Assembly: GCA_026709505.1 (NCBI GenBank)
Contig: JAPOSW010000066.1
Span: 1 to 55,538, forward strand
Direction: 5' to 3'
DNA length: 55,538 nucleotides
Source: Gammaproteobacteria bacterium
Lineage (GTDB): Bacteria; Pseudomonadota; Gammaproteobacteria; Arenicellales; Poriferihabitantaceae
Shown in pieces: positions 17,069-24,441 of this stretch. Below the pieces are notes generated by a model. That model worked only from the letters and a program-made list of their open reading frames with translations. It was not told the DNA's origin and searched no databases. Position 1 is the stretch's first letter. Each line of letters opens with the position of its first letter. The position numbers and the translations under genes were made by a program.

Positions 17069-17935
17069 TCAGGGCCGGGATTGAGGGGCTTTGAGCGGGA
17101 TCGAGACATCATTCATGGTCTGGAAAACCTCGAGTGCCAGTAAGCGCTGATCGCCAAGATGCGGGGAAGCCGCACCCATTCTTGATATGCACTGCTGATA
17201 TTGTTCGCGAAGAGTGACCCATCCGTTACCGGTTTGTGACGCGCGGGTTTGGCTATAGACCGGGAAGGCCGTGGTATGCCCCAATGCGGGACTGATTAAT
17301 TCGCCAGCCAAGGTATTCCCTGCATTTTGCACATGACAACTGGCACAGGAGTAATTGTATTGCCCCTGTCTGGACCAGAAGATTCTGTACCCTTCTCGAT
17401 ACAGGGCTTTGAGCTTTTCATCATCAAGATCGACCTGGTTCGCAATCCCCCTTGCCTGCTCTCGAAATACGGCAGTCAGTGCGGCCAGTTCCACTGAATC
17501 AGACCTCGCGAAAGACCGATCCTGCGACTCAAGACAGTCAAGTATTGCCATTTCAATTGACATGACACGGTTATCAAGCACATAGGGAAATTGATTTGCC
17601 GGCGGATGTCGCGACATGCAGTTCTTCAGGGTAGTCCCGTTATAGGTACGGTTCCATTCAGAGCGGGCTGGAATGAGGGCATGCATATACGGCGGCAATT
17701 GCTCCAGAAAACGAAAGGTGGCTGCTTGCGGCACTGATTGCGGCAAGGAATAAGGCCCCTCATTGAATTCCTCCAAGGATACGGAAAAAAAGCGTTCCAG
17801 AAAAAACGCCTGAAACTGCTCGATTTCTTCTCCAATTGCGACGCTTTGGGCACGTCCATGAGGCACCCCTGCAAAGATAGCGATCAGAAGCAGCAAGGAA
17901 AGGCTGATTTTGACTGAAAGGGCTGCGTATGTCAT
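17069..17935 (-). CDS. soxA: Monohaem c-type cytochrome SoxA
   Basis: A 288-residue periplasmic protein with an N-terminal signal (ISLSLLLLIAIFAGVPHGRAQ). Family blocks: NCMSRHPPANQFPYVLDNRV followed by MSIEMAILDCL, the haem site YNYSCASCHVQNAG (CxxCH), and the C-terminal QQCISRMGAASPHLGDQRLL with the cysteine that forms the haem cysteine-persulfide ligand. One CxxCH is visible, which is the monohaem type. SoxAX loads thiosulfate onto SoxY. The gene overlaps the upstream soxYZ-type gene by 4 bases (ATGA). Confidence 0.88.
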   Translation of the reverse strand: MTYAALSVKISLSLLLLIAIFAGVPHGRAQSVAIGEEIEQFQAFFLERFFSVSLEEFNEGPYSLPQSVPQAATFRFLEQLPPYMHALIPARSEWNRTYNGTTLKNCMSRHPPANQFPYVLDNRVMSIEMAILDCLESQDRSFARSDSVELAALTAVFREQARGIANQVDLDDEKLKALYREGYRIFWSRQGQYNYSCASCHVQNAGNTLAGELISPALGHTTAFPVYSQTRASQTGNGWVTLREQYQQCISRMGAASPHLGDQRLLALEVFQTMNDVSIPLKAPQSRP

Positions 17936-18744
17936 ATTTCCCGGTACAGATTTCTGTTGAGAATTAATCCAACGGTTCCGAGCGCACTCCCCTCCGTTCC
18001 TGCCGAGTCATTCCAGTCAACCTGGATCACGTCATCCTCATGCAGAGATTTGAGATGGATGCCGAATCGGGGGTTGCGTGCAACCCTGGGGCCACACTCC
18101 AGAGTCGATGCAATTTGATCGTTGACGCTGAATATCACTTGCCAGACATGCGGAGTCATGCCCAGCAAATTACCCTGTTGATGGCGTATTGAACAGAGAA
18201 TGTTGATTCCATCCCGGGAAGCTTCAGCTCGCAATATAGTACTGGGCGGCGGTTGCGCAACGGCCCGATTTGGCCATTGCATCCGATCCTGGGGACGACT
18301 CCGGCGAATGGTCCTCGTATTTCCATGAAGATTGCCGTTGCGCAGTGCATACACGGTAAAGTGCTGTCCTCCTTCGGCGCGCATGATGCCTGTTATTTCG
18401 CGATAGGCCCGATGCCCCTCTTCTGACAGCAGTAAAAGCGGGTACTTGCTTTCCTCGATGAATATCGCGATTCTGTCGCTGTCCGGCGCCACAACCCGAA
18501 ACGGCACGAACTCCGGATTAATGGCTTCAACGGGCAAGTCAATTCTGAGACTTGCATCATCAGCATGGCGAGACGTCCCAAACAGCTCAAGCAGCATGGA
18601 CTCCATCTCTCCAGAATCCAGTGCGCCATGGTCTGCCCAGGCCTGAATACCGAATGCGGAGGTCCCGGCATTGATGATTGCAGAAACCGCAGCCAAACAA
18701 TAGCCCGATCGTATCAGGAAGTTCCTCCTATTCCGCATCATCAA
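17932..18744 (-). CDS. SoxY-SoxZ fusion protein lacking the carrier cysteine motif
   Basis: A 270-residue exported protein. The start MMMRNRRNFLIRSGYCLAAV is a Tat-type signal (NRRNFLI). Residues about 50-155 follow the SoxY immunoglobulin-like domain (VEAINPEFVPFRVVAPDSDR, FIEESKYPLLLL), and residues about 170-265 follow SoxZ (ILCSIRHQQGNLLGMTPHVW, ECGPRVARNPRFGIHLKS, VDWNDSAGTEG). SoxY must end with a GGCGG-type swinging arm to bind the sulfur substrate. Here the junction reads NTRTIRRSRPQDRMQWPN and no such cysteine motif is found in it. The protein may therefore be a scaffold or a diverged carrier. Neighbours are soxX and soxA. Confidence 0.78.
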   Translation of the reverse strand: MMMRNRRNFLIRSGYCLAAVSAIINAGTSAFGIQAWADHGALDSGEMESMLLELFGTSRHADDASLRIDLPVEAINPEFVPFRVVAPDSDRIAIFIEESKYPLLLLSEEGHRAYREITGIMRAEGGQHFTVYALRNGNLHGNTRTIRRSRPQDRMQWPNRAVAQPPPSTILRAEASRDGINILCSIRHQQGNLLGMTPHVWQVIFSVNDQIASTLECGPRVARNPRFGIHLKSLHEDDVIQVDWNDSAGTEGSALGTVGLILNRNLYREI

Positions 18745-19260
18745 TTACAGCCCGGATAGAAATGCGACAACCGCTTCAATCTCTATCTCCGTCAGAATGC
18801 GGTGTTTGCCATAGGGAGGCTTGATGGTATCCGGAAACCTTGTGACAGGGTCATTGAGCAATTCGATGAGCTCGAACTGGTCTGGGTACTTTTCCGAAAT
18901 ATTCTCGAGGATTGGCCCAATATTGCCGGCTGGGACAAGCCCCTCGATCTGGCCTGCAACGCCCAAAAAATGACAGGCCAGGCAATTTCCCTTGCCGGGG
19001 TTGATCATCAGGCACCATCCTTCAATAGCGTGGTCCAGAGCGGACAGGTCCCGTGATTGACAGGTATCGATATCGGGCAAGCCATCTGGAATTGCCACAT
19101 TGACTCGTGAAATCAGGGCAATCAGCAAGACCAGTGCTGCAAAACGAACCTTGCGTGAAATTCTGGATTGTTCGTTCCGTGAACGGATTTTGTTCGCCCA
19201 TCGAAATACGCTCGGGAACCGGAAATCAACTAGCATTGACTGACCTGCACGGCTACTCAA
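18745..19260 (-). CDS. soxX: c-type cytochrome SoxX
   Basis: A 171-residue cytochrome. A basic N terminus and a hydrophobic stretch (VRFAALVLLIALISRVNVAI) form a signal or anchor. The haem motif is in GKGNCLACHFLG, followed by AGNIGPIL, the distal methionine-region equivalent (DTIKPPYGKHRILTEIEIEA) and VVAFLSGL. In most SoxX the ligand segment reads 'MPP.G'; here it is IKPPYG, so the methionine ligand appears replaced, which is unusual. It is first in soxX-soxYZ-soxA, abutting the next gene, and overlaps the stop of the BepA-like gene. Confidence 0.83.
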   Translation of the reverse strand: MSSRAGQSMLVDFRFPSVFRWANKIRSRNEQSRISRKVRFAALVLLIALISRVNVAIPDGLPDIDTCQSRDLSALDHAIEGWCLMINPGKGNCLACHFLGVAGQIEGLVPAGNIGPILENISEKYPDQFELIELLNDPVTRFPDTIKPPYGKHRILTEIEIEAVVAFLSGL

Positions 19261-20738
19261 ATTTTCTCTTCCAGTTCCGCAATGCGGGCTTCGAGACTCT
19301 GCCTGAGATAGCCTTCATCCGGGGTTTGTCGCAGCGCCCGCTTCAATACTGAGATCGCCTGTTCATAATCACCCAGCAGGACCAGATACTCCACAATCGA
19401 TTGATCGGCTTCCGCAAGCTGTTCGAGCGCGATATGGATTTCCTTTTGCACCTGATAGAGAGTCAGGTTGTTCGGGTTTCTGCGCACCTGCTTGCGAATC
19501 AGGCGAAGTGCTTTTTCCGGCTGGCCGTTTTCAAGATAGGCCTCGGCCAGCAGATAATGCAGATACAGTGCTTCCGGGTTTGTTTCCAGCGCATTTTGAT
19601 AGCGCTCGATTGCCTGGTCAGCCCGACCGCTTGCAAACTCTATCTGGGCATGCAGGGATTGAATCCAGGGATGTTCGGGAAATTGTGCTGAAAGCGGACG
19701 GATGGCTGTCAAAGCCTGCTCGATTTCTCCTTCTTCATAGCGAATAACGGCCTTGCCGTATCTGGCTGCAATCTGAATGATTCTGGATTCAGAATCGGCT
19801 TCATGCTGAAATACCGAAATTGGTTCCTGTTGATCAGTAGACAGCAATGCCCTGATTCGGGCGGTAGCCAGAAAAAAATCCAGGCTCACTTGCGGTTCCC
19901 AGGCCGGATAGGAAGCCGCACGGTCCTGGGATGCAGCCATGCGGGCATGCGACAGCGGATGCGTTCTCAAGTACTCAGGAATTCCTCTTCCGCTATGAAT
20001 GGAAGTCCGATCCAGTTTCTCGAAAAAATCCGGCATCGCCATGGGGTCAAATCCGGAATCGGCCAGCAGGCGAATGCCGATGGCATCGGCTTCACGCTCG
20101 AATTCCCGACTGTATGCCAGCTGACTGGATGCAGATGCGCCAATTGCGGCGGTGGCACCGGCTACTCCAACCTCTCCCCCGACCACCAGCGAGGCCAGCA
20201 AAGCAGCCATGGTCGGCAATTTCTGGGCTGATTGACGCTCCAGCATCCTTGGCAGGTGTCTTTGGGTGAGATGAGCGATTTCATGCGCGACTACAGCCGC
20301 TAGCTCGCTTTCTCTCTCTGCGGCTAGAACCAGACCGGTATATAGGGTAATGTACCCACCGGGTACTGCATAGGCATTGACTGCATTGTCCTGATAGAGG
20401 CTGAATACCGGCTCCACCCCCCTGAGATCGCTATGCTGCGAGATCCGGTTGCCTATCGACTGGATATAATGCTGCAGCAGATAGTCTTCCACAAACCTTG
20501 GGGAAGCCAGCAGGCGGCGATAGAATCCCTGCCCGATACGCCTCTCCTGGACGGTATTCAGATGGCGGCTTGCACTGGTTTCAAGTTCGGGCAAATCAGA
20601 ATTTTGTGCGGCAGCAGGCAGAGGGATTGCGACAACATACCCTATGCATGCCATCATGATCAATTGGCAAAAACCCTGTTGCAAGCGGCATTGGAAAAGT
20701 TCGACAACCTGCTGCATGGCTTGGCGATGGGGTGTCAT
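19257..20738 (-). CDS. M48 family periplasmic metalloprotease with TPR repeats, BepA-like
   Basis: About 493 residues from the chosen ATG. A signal-like segment (MMACIGYVVAIPLPAAAQ) precedes the zinc protease domain with VVAHEIAHLTQRHLPRMLER (HExxH) and the third ligand region EFEREADAIGIRLLADSGFD. The second half consists of tetratricopeptide repeats (AIERYQNALETNPEALYLHY and similar). BepA/YfgC proteases act in outer-membrane protein and LptD assembly, which suits a genome with an lpt operon. The start is uncertain: the frame is open to 20912, and 20717 or 20657 are alternatives. The end overlaps soxX by 4 bases, though function need not be shared. Confidence 0.87.
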   Translation of the reverse strand: MTPHRQAMQQVVELFQCRLQQGFCQLIMMACIGYVVAIPLPAAAQNSDLPELETSASRHLNTVQERRIGQGFYRRLLASPRFVEDYLLQHYIQSIGNRISQHSDLRGVEPVFSLYQDNAVNAYAVPGGYITLYTGLVLAAERESELAAVVAHEIAHLTQRHLPRMLERQSAQKLPTMAALLASLVVGGEVGVAGATAAIGASASSQLAYSREFEREADAIGIRLLADSGFDPMAMPDFFEKLDRTSIHSGRGIPEYLRTHPLSHARMAASQDRAASYPAWEPQVSLDFFLATARIRALLSTDQQEPISVFQHEADSESRIIQIAARYGKAVIRYEEGEIEQALTAIRPLSAQFPEHPWIQSLHAQIEFASGRADQAIERYQNALETNPEALYLHYLLAEAYLENGQPEKALRLIRKQVRRNPNNLTLYQVQKEIHIALEQLAEADQSIVEYLVLLGDYEQAISVLKRALRQTPDEGYLRQSLEARIAELEEKI

Positions 20739-20930
20739 TACAGGGTATGGCCGCCAGTTATCAGCGACTTGGACAATGAGCTGGCGGGCATGTTGAATTG
20801 CGATAGGTTGATGCGAGTTTCGCACATTATTCGTGTATGAAACCTGAATGTCCCGCTTTTTTGACTCAGCCGGAAAAGCCAAGGCCTGCATAGTGCGACA
20901 AGAAGATGCCATGGGGTTTTGGCGTCCGAT

Positions 20931-21584
20931 TCAGATAATCTCCACGCCGGATTCAGTTCCAATCAGCAGCATATCCGCCGGACGCAATGCAAACAGGCCC
21001 ACGGTCACCACGCCCGGAATCTGATTTATCTGTCGTTCGAGTTCAAGTGGATTCATGATATCTAGGCCTCGTATGTCCAGAATCGGGTGTCCATTGTCCG
21101 TGACAAACCCGTCACGAAGCATCGGTTGCCCGCCCATCCTTACCAGCTTGCGGGCGACCATGCTACGCGCCATTTCAAGAACTTCAATCGGCAGCGGGAA
21201 GGTGCCAAGACGATCCACCAGCTTGCCTTGATCGGCAATGCAGACAAATTTTTCGCTGGCTTCAGCGACGATTTTCTCTCGGCTCAGTGCACCGCCTCCA
21301 CCCTTAATGAGGTGTCGGTTGCGAGTCGCTTCATCGGCCCCGTCCACGTATAGGGGCAAGGTTCCAACCTGATTCATGTCCAGTAGAGGGATGCCCAATT
21401 TTCGAAGCTGCGCGGCACTGGCATCTGAACTCGCCACCGCACCATCAAGCTTTCCCTTGATACCGGCCAGAAATTCAATGAAATAGTCAGCGGTTGACCC
21501 TGTGCCAATGCCGACTACATCTCCAACCTTGACATACTCGGTCGCCGCTTCAGCCGCGGCGCGTTTTTGGTCTGTTTGTGACAT
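20931..21584 (-). CDS. rpiA: Ribose-5-phosphate isomerase A
   Basis: A 217-residue enzyme of the non-oxidative pentose phosphate pathway. Motifs: [16 protein letters not shown] (phosphate loop), [40 protein letters not shown] (catalytic aspartates and lysine), and [15 protein letters not shown]. The length and ends fit RpiA. It supplies the ribulose/ribose 5-phosphate pool that KdsD also draws on. It stands alone with its own promoter region at 21585-21810, divergent from the sulfopyruvate decarboxylase gene. Confidence 0.95.
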   Translation of the reverse strand: MSQTDQKRAAAEAATEYVKVGDVVGIGTGSTADYFIEFLAGIKGKLDGAVASSDASAAQLRKLGIPLLDMNQVGTLPLYVDGADEATRNRHLIKGGGGALSREKIVAEASEKFVCIADQGKLVDRLGTFPLPIEVLEMARSMVARKLVRMGGQPMLRDGFVTDNGHPILDIRGLDIMNPLELERQINQIPGVVTVGLFALRPADMLLIGTESGVEII

Positions 21585-21810
21585 GCCTGTGAAAACCCGG
21601 TCCTGATCGTTGATATCGGCCTGTCCGAGAACACCTGGCAGAGATTCCCGGAGAATGGATTCATGATACCACTGGCTTGAGGGAAATTGGCTGTCAATCC
21701 ATGTCCGAAAACAGTTGAATTAAGTATCGCCTTATGCCATTTCGATATGTAATCAGTTATCATTCATCGCTCTTGTTTTTCACGCATTATCTTTCTCGAT
21801 TCAGTCACCC

Positions 21811-22938
21811 ATGAACACAACCTCGAATTCACAAATCATCTGGCAGGCCATGCTGGACAATGATATTGACAAGGTTTGCTATCTCCCCTGCAACAAGCTA
21901 AACGCCCTGATGGAGGTTGTGCCTGAGCAAATCAAGATCTGGGATATCACCAAGGAATCTATCGGCCTTGCGGTTTCCTTCGGTCGCAGTCTGGCCGGAC
22001 GTCGCAGTGCAATGTGTATTCAGAGTACCGGGCTTGGCAACCTGATCACCGAACTTTATACCATGCAAAGGCTTTATGAAACGGCCCTGCCAATTTTCGT
22101 TTCCTGGCGCGGTTACTATCAGGAGCCGATTGAAGCACAAATCATCCTGGGTACAAAACTTGAAGGCCTTCTCAATGCACTCGATGTGGAATACCGAATC
22201 TGCAAGTCCCGCAAGGATGTGGCTGATCTTTCCGAAGATCTTGGACAGGTGTTTTCCAGCAACAAGGTCAAGGTCTACATGATGTCGCCTGAACTGTGGG
22301 AAACGAATGTCGTCGACTTTCATTCTTTCGGGCAACCGCGAATAGAGAAAGTGGCAATCGATGCACCGGCCTACTCGGGGTCTCCATCCAGGACAAGAAT
22401 CGAAGCCATTGAAGAAATCGCGCAGGCGATTGGCGAGAGGGACTTGATCGTTGCTCAAATTGGCTTTCCGGCCAAGGAGCTGTACAACACGCATGACCGC
22501 AATGAAAACTTCTACATGCTGGGTGCCCTTGGATCAGCCACCGAAGTTGGCATTGCCCTGGCTGTGGAAGTGCCGGACCGGCATGTCTATGTGATCGATG
22601 GCGACGGATCCTTTTTCTTTAACCCCAATCAGCTCGTTGATATCGCTGCACACAACCCCGATAACCTGTCCGTGATCTGTCTTGACAATGGCAGTTGGGG
22701 ATCAACGGGCAATCAACCCACCTTAAGCTCGCAGGGCATGAACCTGACGGCCATGATCAATGCGATGGGGGTTGAGTCTTCGGGAATGACGGATCAGAGC
22801 GAGGCCTTCCTGTCCATGCTTAAAAATCGTGAACGATTCATTCACTACATGATCAAGGCCGGCAATGACAAGGATGGCGGTGAAATACCGCTAAAGGCAG
22901 TCGAGATCAAGGAACGATTCATGGCCGCACTCCAGTAA
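21811..22938 (+). CDS. Sulfopyruvate decarboxylase, fused alpha and beta subunits
   Basis: A 375-residue thiamine-diphosphate enzyme. The N-terminal half follows the ComD-type alpha chain (KVCYLPCNKLNALMEVVPEQ, ITKESIGLAVSFGRSLAGRR, IQSTGLGNLITELYT). The C-terminal half follows the ComE-type beta chain (MLGALGSATEVGIALAVEVP) with the ThDP motif DGDGSFFFNPNQL to LDNGSWGSTGNQP. The family decarboxylates sulfopyruvate to sulfoacetaldehyde, or in relatives phosphonopyruvate. In methanogens it serves coenzyme M, in bacteria cysteate or sulfolactate breakdown. Partners such as Xsc are not in the window, so the substrate is inferred from similarity only. Confidence 0.82.
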   Translation: MNTTSNSQIIWQAMLDNDIDKVCYLPCNKLNALMEVVPEQIKIWDITKESIGLAVSFGRSLAGRRSAMCIQSTGLGNLITELYTMQRLYETALPIFVSWRGYYQEPIEAQIILGTKLEGLLNALDVEYRICKSRKDVADLSEDLGQVFSSNKVKVYMMSPELWETNVVDFHSFGQPRIEKVAIDAPAYSGSPSRTRIEAIEEIAQAIGERDLIVAQIGFPAKELYNTHDRNENFYMLGALGSATEVGIALAVEVPDRHVYVIDGDGSFFFNPNQLVDIAAHNPDNLSVICLDNGSWGSTGNQPTLSSQGMNLTAMINAMGVESSGMTDQSEAFLSMLKNRERFIHYMIKAGNDKDGGEIPLKAVEIKERFMAALQ

Positions 22939-23280
22939 ACTTTCGCTTGAGGAGAACATCGGCTCTCAGCATTGACCGCAGAAACGGAATGGTCTATCCA
23001 TACCGTTGCTTTGGGTCCAAGCAGATCGGCAGCAACCCGGGAAATTCTACTTCTGGAGGCCTGTCCACTCTCCCGTCAAGAAGCTCCAGAACATTGAAGC
23101 ATGGGCCGATAGAAGCCCTTCTTGCTATTCATGGCTTTCGCTACTTCCGACGGGCATTCGATCCCTCGAAAAGCCCCGATACATATCCGCACTGCTACTT
23201 GTAAGCAGCAAGTTCACCAGGAGGTGTAAGTCCAACCCCCTCAATGTCTACTCTTGTGACGAACATATACTTGAACCGCA
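22939..23280. other. Spacer without a recognisable gene
   Basis: 340 bases between two convergent genes. Short frames exist on both strands, but none resembles a known protein. No strong terminator hairpin stands out. The GC content and codon texture change to the GC-rich style of the WYL/ATPase block at about 23280. Confidence 0.4.
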
Positions 23281-24282
23281 CTACCGATAGATTTCGGTCA
23301 GCCGTTCCGCCACTTGCTTAAACTCCTGTCGCAATTCCTCTGGCTCCAGCACCTCCACCCGGCTCCCGAAGCCCAATAGCCACCAGCGAAGCTCTTCCGT
23401 ATCTTCCACCGTGGCTTCCACCAGAACCCGGCCGTCCTCCTGGGGCGCCGCCCGATGATCCGTCGACAGCCGGCTTTCAGTAAGATGAATCCCGGCCTCT
23501 GGTTCAAACAGCGCCCTGAGACCAATCTTTCCTGCTCCCGATGGATAGGAAAACGCCTCACCATCAAGATACTCCGCCAGCTGGAAGCTGTCCGGCTCTC
23601 TTACCCTTTCTGGCAGCACCGATGCTTTCTCCATCCGGTGAAGTGCATAATGACGGACATCCTCATAATCCCAGGCGGTGGCTACGATGTAGGTCAACCC
23701 GCCACGAACCACCATCCCCAAGGGATTCAGATCCATCTCTCTGGACGAAGCCTCTCCCCGTTTTCTATATTCCGCATGAAGACGACTTCGGCGAATCAGT
23801 GCCCCGCAGACTGCTTCCCGAACATCATCCGGCACTGGCGGCGGCTCAATGATCGGACCGCGGTTGATCAGGGCAACCCGCTCCGACCACAAACCGAGTT
23901 TTGTACCTCTCAGTATGCCCTCTGCCCTCTCTAAATATGGCTTGAGAACCCGGAGGCTCTCCGGAGGGAAAACTGGAACGAGATGCTCCTCTGCCAGCCG
24001 CAACATGAAGGCCGCCGACTCACTCATCTCAGGCACCTGGAACCACTTGTCCGGATTTATCCAGTACCAGTACTGCCGCGTCCCCTCCCTGTCCGCCGTG
24101 ATTGGAAACCGACGGGAAAGTTCTTCCAAGCTCCGCTGGATCGAACGGATGTTCACCGCAAACTCTGGATTTTCCCGGCAGAGCTTGTTGTAAATCTCCC
24201 GGGTGCTCCGTCTTTCTGGGGAAAGCGGTATGGCCGCCAGCGTCGCTAGATGGCGCAATGTCGTGTCTACCGATTTTGGCAT
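23281..24282 (-). CDS. WYL-domain transcriptional regulator
   Basis: A 333-residue protein. The N-terminal winged helix (STREIYNKLCRENPEFAVNI, RSIQRSLEELSRRFPI) is followed by a WYL domain (AEYRKRGEASSREMDLNPLG, MVVRGGLTYIVATAWDYEDV RHYALHRM) and a WCX-type C terminus (WWLLGFGSRVEVLEPEELRQ). WYL proteins bind nucleic acid ligands and often control defence genes. It lies downstream of, and on the same strand as, the tandem-AAA ATPase, with a 9-bp hairpin between them. GC content and codon use are higher than in flanking genes, suggesting joint acquisition with the ATPase. Confidence 0.88.
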   Translation of the reverse strand: MPKSVDTTLRHLATLAAIPLSPERRSTREIYNKLCRENPEFAVNIRSIQRSLEELSRRFPITADREGTRQYWYWINPDKWFQVPEMSESAAFMLRLAEEHLVPVFPPESLRVLKPYLERAEGILRGTKLGLWSERVALINRGPIIEPPPVPDDVREAVCGALIRRSRLHAEYRKRGEASSREMDLNPLGMVVRGGLTYIVATAWDYEDVRHYALHRMEKASVLPERVREPDSFQLAEYLDGEAFSYPSGAGKIGLRALFEPEAGIHLTESRLSTDHRAAPQEDGRVLVEATVEDTEELRWWLLGFGSRVEVLEPEELRQEFKQVAERLTEIYR

Positions 24283-24335
24283 CTTTTTTCTCTTCTGATT
24301 CGTTGTTCCAAGCCAATTGGCTGTTTTTCGTCTTC

Positions 24336-24360
24336 CCGACCCGGGTTTCGGCCGGGTCGG
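24336..24360. repeat. 9-bp perfect hairpin between ATPase and WYL genes
   Basis: CCGACCCGG, a seven-base loop, then CCGGGTCGG. On the minus strand it lies 81 bases after the ATPase stop and 54 bases before the WYL start. No T-run follows on that strand, so it is a weak candidate for a terminator. It could be an attenuator, an mRNA-processing structure or an operator for the WYL protein. Confidence 0.55.
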
Positions 24361-24441
24361 CTACCATCGCCAATTCGATTCAGATTCTAGCATCCATCAA
24401 CCCGGTCTACTTATTCTATCCGTCACCCTTCCAGTCGCGAA

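Noticed and set aside
18240..18260. GGCGGCGGTTGCGCA on the plus strand, resembling codons for the SoxY GGCG arm
   Set aside because: The soxYZ-type gene is on the minus strand, so this is not in its reading direction or frame; coincidence.
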